From assembly GCA_963678705.1 (NCBI GenBank), contig CAVMBN010000143.1, positions 248,001 to 312,000 on the forward strand: a stretch of 64,000 nucleotides of DNA. The letters are read 5' to 3'. A program made the translations under genes and the position numbers. Numbering within the stretch: the stretch's first letter is position 1; each line of letters begins with the position of its first letter. Below the pieces are notes generated by a model. It had not been told where the DNA came from. It did no database searches and worked only from the letters and a program-made list of their open reading frames with translations. The stretch is from Panorpa germanica (taxonomy: Eukaryota; Arthropoda; Insecta; Mecoptera; Panorpidae). This document shows, one piece after another, positions 10,062-22,320 of the stretch.

Positions 10062-10418
10062 TTATACTTTTACAATTTCGTCATCAGAGTCTAACACTTC
10101 TACAATTTCATCGTCAGAGTCTAATATTTCAATAACTTCATTATCATCGTCTAATAATTCTATGATTTCCACATCAGAATCTTCTTCCTGTATTTCAATT
10201 TCTTCGTGACCTATTATTATTTCATCAGCATAACTCTTAATAATTTTCTCGTATGTCTTCTTTTTTTCATCCGTCATATCCTCTGAATCACAGTCATCTA
10301 TATCAAAATCGTCAGTTATATCCTGCACATAATATCTATCTTCACTGTCAATGCCGACGCGTATATCCCCCGAATCCAATAACCATGTTACGCCTGGAAT
10401 ATTCTTAAATCCGTTCAT
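10062..10418 (-). CDS. acidic protein with SUMO-interacting-like repeats (118 aa)
   Basis: The 118-residue frame starts at ATG 10418. The N-terminus (MNGFKNIPGVTWLLDSGDIR) is ordinary, and the rest is very acidic. The last third is a row of short repeats, EIIELLDDD, VIEILDSDDE and IVEVLDSDDE, ending IVKV. Each repeat is a hydrophobic four-residue core followed by Asp/Glu, twice with a Ser in a CK2-like context; this matches the consensus of SUMO-interacting motifs. The gene follows the polymerase on the same strand and is probably the last Polinton gene, though it could be flanking. Function is inferred only: binding SUMO or SUMO-modified host proteins. It looks whole. Confidence 0.55.
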   Translation of the reverse strand: MNGFKNIPGVTWLLDSGDIRVGIDSEDRYYVQDITDDFDIDDCDSEDMTDEKKKTYEKIIKSYADEIIIGHEEIEIQEEDSDVEIIELLDDDNEVIEILDSDDEIVEVLDSDDEIVKV

Positions 10419-10430
10419 ACTATTAAACTT

Positions 10431-11796
10431 TAGCTTGAACTAAGAAAACATTACTCTGTAATTACAGCTCAACATCATCTCTATTTAAATAACATTTATG
10501 CATTAATTTACCATCTCTACCACTCCATATTAAATACCACCTCCAACAACAGAATCTCCTTACATATGCATACATACATAAAAATACATAAGTGGGAATA
10601 TACCGACTGCATCCACAGCTACATCGATATAAAAATTATAATATAAAAATTTAACAGGGTAGCACTTTACTTATTTAATACTATAATATATTTACCATCA
10701 GACTATCAATTCTTAATTCTATCATCCCCGCGCATTCAAAATAAATAAAATTCTCGGGGCCCCGACCCTTCGAGCAGTTTTATTTTAAAAAGTTTGTTTC
10801 AACTTAAGTTAGAGCTTTTGGTTTAGCTAATTGTGATTCTACTATTATCCACAACCTATATAGCCTCATACATATGGATCAAACCGCTGCCTAATAAATT
10901 TGTATAATAAAATATCCTCCTACTATTTTACCAGTTACTGTGGTGTTATAACCTCATATATGTAAAACAACACCATTGTCTGACTTATAAGACTTTATGA
11001 TTATTACAACACATAAAAAAAAAATAACTGTATGCTTTGAGAATCATCAATGATATAATGTACGTATATTATAACTTTTAGTATACCTAAATAAATAATC
11101 TAATACAACAATACCTAATCCGGCCCCTACATTTAACTAAAACATAAAATGTATACTAAGTTCTCACACAGATTTTTGTCAACGTTTGGAAAATATTGTT
11201 TTTTTTTCTGGTAAATTCGTGGTAATAAGAATAATTTATATCCAAAGTTCTCACACAGTTTTTTGTCAACGTTTGGAAAATATTGTTTTTTTTCTGGTGA
11301 ATTCGTGGTAATAAGAATAATTTATATCCAAAGTTCTCACACAGTTTTTTGTCAACGTTTGGAAAATATTGTTTTTTTTTCTGGTGAATTCGTGGTCTTT
11401 CGAATGCATATAAGATAAACAAGGAATGCGCTTGTTTTAAAATAAAATTTATATTTCTACGGAAATTGACGAAGAATGCAATAATTACGGCGTATCTTCT
11501 ACACCAATACACACATAATTATTAATATCGCTATCTCACTCATATCCTAGGATATTAAAGAGACTGTACCTAGAGATAAAGTCTGTACTGACGTCATCAT
11601 TTTCTAAACCAATAGCAATACATCCTATACATGGCATTAGATCATATGACCTATATGCCCCCCACCCTTACCTCCTTTTACATTCTTTCAAGTATAGTCA
11701 CGCCCCCTCTGCATATCGTGACCTATATGCATCCCCACCTCAATAATTTTCAACTCAACTTCAAAACTGTCCTAGAAACGGCTTTCTTAACCTACT
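10431..11796. other. AT-rich non-coding stretch between Polinton and satellite array
   Basis: No convincing gene is visible. It probably includes the right end of the Polinton, but no inverted repeat can be tested because the left end is outside the window. It holds a GC-rich inverted word near 10752 (tcggggccccga) and an 86-bp tandem repeat (listed separately). Confidence 0.6.
11158..11396. repeat. 86-bp tandem repeat, 2.8 copies
   Basis: Units begin at 11158, 11245 and 11331, each with aagttctcacacag followed by tttgtcaacgtttgg, a T-run and ctggtgaattcgtgg. Copies differ at only a few bases. The minus-strand frame across it is the translation of the repeat and not a gene. Confidence 0.9.
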
Positions 11797-13377
11797 CGCG
11801 TACACGCGGTCTTATAAACATAACCTCAAAATTGTAACTTTGTTGTTTGATATAAAATATTAATAAGTGCGATAGACAAAGAAAGTAATAATAATTAGGT
11901 TAGTGTTAGTGCTAAAACATCAAGTGGTTAAGAAATTCAAGAAATCTGTAGAGCTATATAAGTAAGACCTCATATAAATACTACAAATATACGGAAGACA
12001 AAAGGTTGCCGCCCACTATCAAGTAAGTCGATTAACATTAACTATAAATATTATTACAACATAACAATTAGTTTATATAAATGCGTGTTTCAAATAATAA
12101 AGAGAGTGTATTAATTGTTATAAGTGATTAAGTGAACATCATATGCGGTTTTCTTGCAAAATAGTGACTGATCGTTCATAAACAAACAATGGTAACAAAC
12201 AAATGGTAAGTAAGTAGGCTTAAGTAGAAGTATGTACTTAGGATATTTATAGAAATTCAGTGTGCCTTTGATAATGTCTGGTGGCCAAGTGACCTTCAAA
12301 GAATTAGGCCGGCAAAAAGCTCTAGGAACGTCTACTGCGCTATGGAGAACTTTTTTCATTGTCGAACATTAATTTTACAAACCGATTATTGTACCATGAA
12401 AAGGCAACTATCTAAAGGTTGTCCTTAGCAATCCGTAATGGGGTCTGAGCTCTGGAACATGGTATTCGACGAGAACTGTGTTTCTCACTCGAAGGGTTGT
12501 GTAAACGTATGTTTTGCCGATGATAATGTAATCCTTGTTTGTGCAAATAGTAGAGAACAATTAGAAAGCCGTTTTCGACCTTCTATAGATAAAATGTGTA
12601 GTTTCTTGAAGCTACGAAACGAATACGGTAACAACGAATGATAAACTTGTAACACACCTTGCGCGTGTCACAATAACGGAATGGAGCTTAAATTCGGCAA
12701 CTATGCCGACACTATACAACAGGGCATTTATTCCAATGGTTGTGTTTTGTGCTTCGGCATGGTATCACAGGATCAATCTTGAGGATCCTACATGCAAAGA
12801 ACTATGTTATTGACGATGATGCGTTGTTGCAGAACTATATCTATAGAAGTGGTGCAGGTGATATCGAAGACAATTCCTTTAGATTTAAAAATCACTCATG
12901 CACTCACTTAAGTACTAATTACGCTAGAACTGAAAAAATCAAATTTTTATGATTTAAAGTTAATGCGACAAATTTCAAGGATTAAAAGTTAATGCGGCTG
13001 TCAGATAAAAGTCTGGAGACGATACCAAATGTATTGCCAAAGAAATGAATGCATATATGCATTAGCTCTGGCAAGACAGATGGAATCTAATAAAAGAAGG
13101 AAGACCTACGTATTGGTTTACAAAGACGGTTATATTGCCTTGCAACACAAGTGGTCCCTATCTACTGTGTGTGTGATCGGCTCCTGCTACTTTAGGTGAT
13201 AAAAGTAATTAAAAGTGAGAAATTAATTACGGAAAAAAATTATATATATTATATGAATACTTTTTCTAACGAAAAGTTATTAAGTTTATTTTAAATTTGT
13301 GTTAATTTACCCTAAAATCAGTGTTTTTACAAAAGTTTGACAGTTGGAAACCAGTGTTAAAAACAAATTTTTTATTA
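11797..13377 (+). repeat. satellite unit 1
   Basis: First unit of the array, 1581 bp. It contains an RT fragment at 12438-12641 (MGSELWNMVFDENC, FADDNVILVCANSREQLE). The reading frame is broken on both sides. The left junction with unrelated sequence lies at 11796/11797, exactly at the CGCGTACACG word. Confidence 0.9.
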
Positions 13378-14970
13378 CGCGTACACGCGGTCTTATAAAC
13401 ATAACCTCAAAATTGTAACTTTGTTGTTTGATATAAAACATTAATAAGTGCGATAGACAAAGAAAGTGATAATATGTAGGTTAGTGTTAGTGCTAAAACA
13501 TAAAGTGGTTAAGAAATTTAAGAAATCTGTAGAGCTATATAAGGAAGACCTCATATAAACACTACAAATATACGGAAAACAAAATGTTGCCGCCCACTAT
13601 CAAGTAAGTCGATTAACATTAACTATAAATATTATTACAACATAACAATTAGTTCATATAAATGCGTGTTTCAAATAATAAAGGGAATTTATTAATTGTT
13701 ATAAGAAATTAAGTAAACATCATATGCGGTTTTCTTGCAAAATAGTGACTGATCGTTCATAAACAAACAATGGTAACAAACAAATGGTAAGTAAGTAGGC
13801 TTAAGTAGAAGTATGTACTTGGGATATTTATAGAAATTCAGTGTGCCTTTTGATAATATCTGGTGGCCAAGTGACCTTCAAAGAATTAGGCCGGCAAAAA
13901 CCTCTAGGAACGTCTACTGCGCTATGGAGAACTTCTTTCATTGTCGAACATTAATTTTACAAACCGATTACCGTTCCATGAAAAGGCAACTATCTAAAGG
14001 TTGTCCTCAGCGATCCGTAATGGAGCCTGAGCTCTGGAATATGGTATTCGACAAGAACTGTGTTTCTCACTCGAAAGGTTAGGTAAACGTATGTTTTGCC
14101 GATGATAATGTGATCCTTGTTTGTGCAAATAGTAGAGAACAACTAGTAAGCCGTTCTCGACCTGCTATAGATAAAATGTGTAGTTTCTTTAAGCTACGAA
14201 GCTACAAAACGAATACGGTAACAACGAATGTTAAACTTGTAACACACCTTGCGCGTGTCACAAGGACGGAATAGAGCCTAAAATCGGCAAATATGCCGAC
14301 ACTATACAACGAGGCATTTATGCCAATGGTTGTGTATTGTGCTTCGGCATTGTATCACAGGATCAATCTTGCGGATCCTCCATGCAAAGAACTATGTTAT
14401 TGACGATGACGCGTTGTTGCAGAACTGTATCTATAGAAGTGGTGCAGGTGATATCGGGGACAATTCCTTTAGATTTAAAAATCACTCATGCACTCACTCA
14501 AGTACAAACTACGCTAGAACTGAAAAAATAAAATTTTTATGATTTAAAGTTAATGCGATAAATTTCGAGGATTTAAAGTTAATGCTGCTGTCGAATAAAA
14601 GTCTGGAGACGATACCAAATGTACTGCCAAAGAGATGAATGCATATATGCATAAGGTCCCATCTGGCAAGACAGATGGGACCTAATAGAAGAAGGAAGAC
14701 CTACGTATTGGTTTACAAAGACGTTAATATTGCCTTGCAAAACAAGTGGTCCCTATCTACTGTGTGTGATCGGCTCCTGCTACTATAGGTGAAAAAAGTG
14801 ATTAAAAGTGAGAAATTAATTACGTAGAAAAATTAAATATGTTATATAAATACTTTTTCTAACGAAAAGTATTTAAGTTTATTTTAAATTTGTGTTAATT
14901 TACCCTAAAATCAGTATTTTTACAAAAGTTTGACAGTTTAAAATCAGTGTTAAAAACGAATTTTATATTA
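13378..14970 (+). repeat. satellite unit 2
   Basis: 1593 bp. It holds the longest run from RT motif A into motif B: 13843-14082 encodes FDNIWWPSDLQRIRPAK and later KGCPQRSVMEPELWN. A donor-like GT at 13604 and an acceptor-like TTCAG ending at 13841 would bound a 238-base intron just before motif A. A stop (tag) ends the RT frame before the FADDN motif. Confidence 0.9.
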
Positions 14971-16559
14971 CGCGTACACGCGGTCTTATAAACATAACCT
15001 CAAAATTGTAACTTTTTGTTTGTTATAAAACATTAATAAATGCGATAGACAAAGAGAGTAATAATAATTAGGTTAGTGTTAGTGCTAAAACATCAAGTGG
15101 TTAAGAAATTCAAGAAATCTGTAGAGCTATATAAGGAAGACCTCATATAAACACTACAAATATACGGAAAACAAAAGGTTTCCGCCCACTATCAAGTAAG
15201 TCGATTAACATAAACTATAAATAATATTAAAACATAAGAATTAGTTTATATAAATGCGTGTTTCAAATAATAAAGAGAGTGTATTAATTGTTATAAGTGA
15301 TTAAGTAAACAATATATGCGGTTTTCTTGCAAAATAGTGACTGATCGTTCATAAACAAACAATGGTAACAAACAAATGGTAAGTAAGTAGGCTTAAGTAG
15401 AAGTATGTACTTGGGATATCTATAAAAATTCAGTGTGCCTTTTGACAATATCTGGTGGCCAAGTGACCTTCAAAGAATTAGGCCGGCAAAAACCTCTAGG
15501 AACGTCTACTGCGCTATGGAGAACTTTTTTTATTGTTAAACATTAATTTTACAAACCGATTACTGTTCCATGAAAAGGCAACTATCTAAGGGTTGTCCTC
15601 AGCAATCCGTAATGAAGCCTGAGCTCTGAAACACGGTATTCGACGAGAACTGTGTTTCTCACTCCAAAGATTGTGTAAACGTATGTTTTGCCGATGATAA
15701 TGTGATCCTTGTTTGTGCAAATAGTAGAGAACAATTAAAAAGCCGTTCTCGACCTCCTATAGATAAAATGTGTAGTTTCTTGAAGCTACAAAGCTACGAA
15801 ACGATTACGGTAACAACGAATGTTAAACTTGTAACACACCTTGCGCGTGTCACAAGGACGGAATGGAGCTTAAACTCGGCAACTATGCTGACATTATACA
15901 ACGGGGCATTTATGCCAATGGTTGTATATTGTGCTTCGGCATGGTATCACAGGATCAATCTTGTGGATCCTCCATGCAAAGAACTATGTTATTGACGATG
16001 ACGCGTTGTTGCAGAACTGTATCTATAGAAGTGGTGCAGTTGATATCGGGGACAATTCCTGTAGATTTAAAAATCACTCATGCACTCACTCAAGTACAAA
16101 CTACGCTAGAACTAAAAAAATCAAATTTTTATGATTTAAAGGTAAGGCGACAAATTTCGAGGATTTAAAGTTAATGCGGCTGTCGGATAAAAGTCTAGAG
16201 ACGATACCAAATGTATTGCTAAAGAGATGAATGGATATATGCATTAGCTCTGGCAAGACAGATGGAATCTTATAAAAGAAGGAAGACCTACGTATTGGTT
16301 TACAAAGACGGTTATATTGCCTTGCAACACAAGTGGTCCCTATCTACTGTGTGTGTAATCGGCTCCTGCTACTTTAGGTGTAAAAAGTAATTAAAAGTGA
16401 GAAATTAATTACGGAGAAAAATGAAATATATTATATAAATACTTTTTCTAACGAAAAGTATTTAGGTTTATTTTAAATTTGTGTTAATTTACCCTAAACA
16501 AAGTGTTTTTACAAAAGTTTGACAGTTAGATACCAGTGTTAAAAACGAATTTTTTATTA
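14971..16559 (+). repeat. satellite unit 3
   Basis: 1589 bp. RT-derived frames at 15702-15995 (ILVCANSREQLKSRSRPPID to AFMPMVVYCASAWYHRINL) and, in another frame, 15863-16168 (MQRTMLLTMTRCCRTVSIEV) show a frameshift typical of decay. It is most similar to unit 4. Confidence 0.9.
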
Positions 16560-18149
16560 CGCGTACACGCGGTCTTATAAACATAACCTCAAAATTGTAA
16601 CTTTTTTGTTTGATATAAAACATTAATAAGTGCGATAGACAAAGAAAGTGATAATAATTAGGTTAGTGTTAGTGCTAAAACATCAAGTGGTTAAAAAATT
16701 CAAAAAATCTGTAAAGCTATATAAGGAAGACCTCATATAAATACTACAAATATGCGGAAGACAAAAGGTTGCCGCCCACTATCAAGTAAGTCGATTAACA
16801 TTAACTATAAATAATATTAAAACATAAAAATTAGTTTATATAAATGCGTGTTTTAAATAATAAAGAGAGTGTATTAATTGTTATAAGTGATTAAGTGAAC
16901 AATATATGCGGTTTTCTTGCAAAATAGTGACTGATCGTTCATGAACAAACAATGGTAACAAACAAATGGTAAGTAAGTAGGCTTAAGTAGAAGTATGTAC
17001 TTGGGATATTTATAGAAATTCAGTGTGCCTTTTGATAATGTCTGGTGGCCAAGTGACCTTCAAAGAATAAGGCCGGCAAAAACCTCTAGAAACGTCTTCT
17101 GCGCTATGGAGAACTTTTTTTATTATCAAACATGAATTGTACAAACCGATTACCGTTTCATGTAAAGGCAACTATCTAAGGGTTGTCCTCAGCAATCCGT
17201 AATGAAGCCTGAGCTCTGAAACACGGTATTCGACGAGAACTGTGTTTCTCACTCCAAAGGTAGTGTAAACGTATGTTTTGCCAATGATAATGTGATCCTT
17301 GTTTGTGCAAATAGTAGAGAACAACTAAAAAGCCGTTCTCGACCTCCTATAGATAAAATGTGTAGCTTCTTGAAGCTACAAAGCTACGAAACGAATACGG
17401 TAACAACGAATGTTAAACTTGTAACACACCTTGCGCGTGTCACAAGGACGGAATGGAGCTTAAACTCGGCAACTATGCCGACATTATACAACGGGGCATT
17501 TATGCCAATGGTTGTGTATTGTGCTTTGGCATGGTATCACAGGATCAATCTTGTGGATCCTCCATGCAAAGAACTATGTTATTGACGATGACACGTTGTT
17601 GCAGAACTGTATCTATAGAAGTGGTGCAGTTGATATCGGGGACAATTCCTGTAGATTTAAAAATCACTCATGCACTCACTCAAGTACAAACTACGCTAGA
17701 ACTAAAAAAATCAAATTTTTATGATTTAAAGATAATGCGACAAATTTCGAGGATTTAAAGTAATTGCGGCTGTCGGATAAAAGTCTAGAGACGATACCAA
17801 ATATATTGCCAAAGAGATGAATGCATATATGCATTAGCTCTGGCAAGACAGATAGGACCTAATAAAAGAAGGAAGACCTACGTATTGGTTTACAAAGACG
17901 GTAATATTGCCTTGCAACACAAATGGTCCCTATTTACTGTGTGTGTAAACGGCTCTTGCTACTTTAGGTGTAAAAAGTGATTAAAAGTGAGAAATTAATT
18001 ACGGAGGAAAATTATATATATTATATGAATACTTTTTCTAACGAAAAGTATTTAAGTTTATTTAAAATTTGTGTTAATTTACCCTAAAATCAGTGTTTTT
18101 ACAAAAGTTTGACAGTTAGATACCAGTGTTAAAAACGAATTTTTTATTA
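16560..18149 (+). repeat. satellite unit 4
   Basis: 1590 bp. It shares with unit 3 several variants absent from other units (for example aatgaagcctgagctctgaaa before the FADDN motif), so units 3 and 4 probably arose by a recent duplication. RT-derived frames lie at 17292-17585 and 17453-17758. Confidence 0.9.
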
Positions 18150-19528
18150 CGCGTACACGAGGTCTTATAAACATAACCTCATAATTGTAACTTTGTTGTT
18201 TGATATAAAACATTAATAAGTGCGATAGACAAAGAAAGTAATAATAATTAGGTTAGTGTTAGTGCTAAAACATCAAGTGGTTAAGAAATTCAAGAAATCT
18301 GTAGAGCTATATGAGGAAGACCTCATATAAACACTACAAATATACGGAAGACAAAAGGTTGCCGCCCACTATCAAGTAAGTCGATTAACATTAACTATAA
18401 ATATTATGACAACATAACAATTAGTTTATATAAATGCGTGTTTCAAATAATAAAGAGAGTGTATTAATTGTTATAAGTGATTAAGTGAACATTATATGCG
18501 GTTTTCTTGCAAAATAGTGACTAATCGTTCATAAACAAACAATGGTAACAAACAAATGGTAAGTAAGTAGGCTTAAGTAGAAGTATGTACTTAGGATATT
18601 TATAGAAATTCAGTGTGCCTTAGATAATGTCTGGTGGCCAAGTGACCTTCAAAGAATTAGGCCGGCAAAAAGCTCTAGGAACGTCTACTGCGCTATGAAG
18701 AACTTTTTTCATTGTCGAACATTAATTTTACAAACCGATTATTATACCATGAAAAGGCAACTATCTAAAGGTTGTCCTTAGCGATCCGTAATGGGGCCAG
18801 AGCTCTGGAACATGGTATTCGACGAGAACTGTGTTTTTCACTCGAAGGGTTGTGTAAACGTATGTTTTGCCGATGATAATGTGATCCTTGTTTGTGCAAA
18901 TAGTAGAGAACATCTAGAAATCCGTTTTCGACCTCCTATAGATAAAATGTGTAGTTTCTTTAAGCTACGAAGCTACAAAACGAATACGGTAACTACGAAT
19001 GATAAACTTGTAACACACCTTGCGCGTGTTACAAGGACGGAATAGAGCTTAAACTCGGCAAATATGCCGACACTATACAACGGGGCATTTATGCCAATGG
19101 TTGTGTATTGTGCTCCGGCATTGTATCACAGGATCAATCTTGCGGATCCTCCATGCAAAGAACTATGTTATTGACGATGACGCGTTGTTGCAGAACTGTA
19201 TCTATAGAAGTGGTGCAGGTGATATCAGGGACAATTCCTTTAGATTTAAAAATCACTCAAGTACAAATTACGCTAGAACTGAAAAAATCAAATTTTTATG
19301 ATTTAAAGTTAATGCGACAAATTTCGAGGATTTAAAGTTAATCGATACTAAAGAGACGATACCAAATGTATTGCCAAAGAGATGAATGCATATATGCATA
19401 AGGTCCTATCTGGCAAGATAGATGGGACCTAATAGAAAAAGGAAGACGTACGTATTGGTTTACAAAGACGTTAATATTGCTTTGCAACACAAGTGGTCCC
19501 TATCTACTGGGTGTGTGATCGGCTCCTG

Positions 19529-20394
19529 TGTAACAGTCCTATATAGATTCATTAATTATTAATATATTTTACTAACTATTTAGGAACCATTGTAAAGGTT
19601 CATATACAAAGTAAAACGTAGATTTTTAATAGTTGAAGTCGCCTAACTGGCGGGAACATTAGTTAGATTAAGTATTGTTTTATCGATAGGACCATGTCGC
19701 ATATTATTATTAAATTCAAAACTGACGTTGTAGTATTTACAATAACTTTTTAAAAGAAATATTAATTAACTTCCTTTGTTTAAAGCACGTAAAGTTTTAA
19801 ATAATGTTTATATTAAAACCAAATACGAATATTCAAAGTAATGATGATGAAATGATATTTTGGTTTATGATAAACATGGCTACAGTTTAAATGAGGTTCT
19901 ATATTGAAACAAAGACTTTTTAAACTATATAAGCCTAGAAAAAAGGGTATTAACGGATCAGACTATCAGATCAGCCCCAATGAGTCGGTTGGGTTTAAGT
20001 CAGTCGCCCCAAAGATTATAAAGTTACTAAGAATTGTATTGAATAATTGATTGATCAATAAAGAAAATAGTGTTAATGAATACATTGTTTTAATTTGTAA
20101 AGTACTTAGAGTTAACGGTCGCGTCGCGTTAAAATAAAGTGAGTGTTTAACAGCAGAACTAGCAGCCTGCAGTAAACACAAAGTAAGTAAAACCTAATAT
20201 ATTTATGTAATATGATTAGAAGAGGTCCTCTAAGTCCTGATAGATAAATAAGCATCCACAATTAGCTTGGTCATCCGACTCAAGGAGATCCAGATCTCTA
20301 AAAGAACTCTCGTTTGAGGGGATTGTAGAATCGCCCTCATATAATAAGTAACTACCACCATATATAGAAGTAAGATATAAGGGGTAGGGTTACA
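19529..20394 (+). repeat. left LTR of the Gypsy-like element
   Basis: 866 bp, with TGTAAC...GTTACA inverted ends. It contains gagtgtttaacagcagaac...aaacacaaagtaagtaaaac, where a splice-donor-like AAGTAAGT is visible. Confidence 0.9.
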
Positions 20395-21615
20395 TTTTGG
20401 TGTCAGGTGTGGGGTCATTTAAAAGAAAAAAAAAGGTACATTAAAGAGAGATACGTTAAAATACGAAAATACGTGAGATACGAAAATTGTGGGGTTTGCT
20501 AAAAGAGAGATACGTTAAAAAGGGGTATTGAAAATTGTGTGGTGTATTGAAAAAGAGGTATATTAAAACAGAGGTATATTAAAAGAAAGGTATTGAAATT
20601 AGTGGGATGTGTTAAAAAAAGAGGTATATTTAAAGAGAGTGTTGTAAAAAAAAAGGTATTAAAATTGTGGGATGTTAAAAAAGGCAGAAATTTGATTAAT
20701 TGGGAAAAAAGGCATTAATTGGAAAATTTAATTTGAGAAAATAAAGAGGTAAATCTTAGTAACTGGGAAAAAGAAATAAGAATAAGTTTGATTAATTGTG
20801 AAAAAAAGAATAATTTGTAGTAACTGAGAAAAAAGATAAATTGTGAAAAAAAGGAATAAATTGTAGTAACTGGGAAAAAAGGATAAATTGGGAAAAAGAA
20901 ATATAGTTTATTAATTGCAACTAACAACTGCATATTAATAATTAGAAAAGAAAAGATATAAGAATAATTGTGACGATACAGTACATCAAGCTTGACGCTG
21001 GTTTTTGTGTCTTCGGGTTCGATTCCTGAATCAGTTTATATTCATGTGTAATATATAGGGGTTTGGTAATTATCAACTTATATTGTTTATGGACATATAT
21101 GTAGTGCACGTATGCCTCATATATGTAGTAGAAATGTTATTCATATAGAAAAGAATAATTGGAAAAGAAAAAGTTTAAATAATTGAAAAATGGAATAATT
21201 TAACAAGGGTCTAATAGATGTGTACAAGGTTATTAAAGAAAGTTTAATAAAGAAAAAGGAAAGATTTTAAAATGTCAAATAGTACTGCAGTTATGTATTT
21301 AAATTTCGGAGAAAGATATCAGTGTTGTATGACATTGAAGAGAGTAATAAATATGAGTGATTTATTAGGGTCATATAGTTCAGTTGGTTATAGCTACAGA
21401 AATATAACAAAGAATATGAATACTACGAGTATGTAAACGGGACAGATTTTGACAACGATGTTTATTTAAAGACTTGGAACGTAAATAAAGTAATTAATGA
21501 GTAAAGATTAAATTTAACATAATTATTATAAAAAGGGGAATATTTTGAAATGATTTTTGGTATAATGGTAATTAAATATAACAAGAAATAATAGATTGAT
21601 TTACGGGTATTAAAA
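20395..21615 (+). other. leader of the Gypsy-like element, non-coding
   Basis: It begins with a primer-binding-site-like TGGTGTCAGGTGTGGGG. From 20410 to 20930 it is A/G-rich with many short imperfect repeats (gaggtatattaaaa, gggaaaaaagg). No coding capacity is seen. Confidence 0.6.
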
Positions 21616-22320
21616 ATGGATAATTTAATAGATAGATTTAAAAAGTTGGAAGAAGGTTTACAGTTTTTACGGGTATTGGAAGAAAAAGATAGTATTACGT
21701 TATTTTTGAATCAGTTAGAGGGAATATCAGATGCTTTTAATTGGAATAATAAAGAAAGGATTTTTGCATTATCAGTAAAGTTGAACGCAAAGGTTCTAGA
21801 ATTTCTACATATTGTTTTAACTCGAACAGAATAAAAGGATTTTGAAAAAATTAAGATAGAACTACTTAACAAATACAATTTTCGTAGACCTGCAGAGTTA
21901 ATGAAAGCAGAATTTGATTTTAATTCTTGTAAACAAAACCATGGAGAGTCTGTTTTTAATTTTTCAGAAAGAGTAGCAGAATTAGCTAGAAAAACAATTA
22001 ATATCAGTTTTAAACAAAGCAAACGGGATTTATAATTAATGGAATTACAGCATAAGATTTTAAACAGATTTATATTGGGCTTACGTAACAGCTATTCTAT
22101 ATTTGTTGATTGCGAAAATCCAAAAACATTGGTCGAAGCCTTAGCTTTAGCAAAACATATAGAATTAAAAGAAAACCGAAGTACTTTAAATAACAGATAC
22201 GTATAAGACAGTGTAAATTTTGATAGATTTGATAATGTTGAACGCGAGAATAAAAACTCTAATAAGTTTAGTATAGGACTACACAAAGTAAACGAAAGTT
22301 CAAAAGTAATTAAAATATGC
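21616..22320 (+). pseudogene. gag-like region of the Gypsy-like element, fossil
   Basis: The frame from 21616 begins MDNLIDRFKKLEEGLQFLRV and contains NQLEGISDAFNWNNKERIFALS-type sequence, which resembles the N-terminal capsid domain of Ty3/Gypsy gag. Similarity continues downstream (ELMKAEFDFNSCKQNHGESV, NFSERVAELARKT), which fits the second half of the same domain. The family role is assembly of virus-like particles. It is broken, with several breaks. No zinc knuckle was found. Confidence 0.6.

Larger units (their letters stand above)
1..10430. mobile_element. Polinton (Maverick) element, partial, fossil
   Basis: Ten or more reading frames together form a Polinton gene set: capsid proteins, adenain-type protease, packaging ATPase, retroviral-type integrase with chromodomain, and protein-primed DNA polymerase B. 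The element runs off the left edge inside the major capsid gene. Gene order is capsid block and PLA2-like gene on minus, ATPase to integrase on plus, then polymerase and an acidic gene on minus. The right end is not defined: I could not identify a terminal inverted repeat, and 10430 is simply where coding stops. The element is broken overall, with roughly six to nine breaks spread over the minor capsid, unknown, integrase and polymerase genes, while several small genes look whole. That suggests moderate age; no date can be given. Confidence 0.92.

Noticed and set aside
10431-11157. Polinton terminal inverted repeat
   Set aside because: The matching end lies outside the window, so nothing in the sequence supports a boundary.
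11158-11396. CRISPR array
   Set aside because: Units are contiguous near-identical repeats with no distinct spacers, in eukaryotic DNA.
11156-11512. 118-residue minus-strand reading frame
   Set aside because: It runs through the 86-bp tandem repeat; its internal periodicity comes from the DNA repeat.
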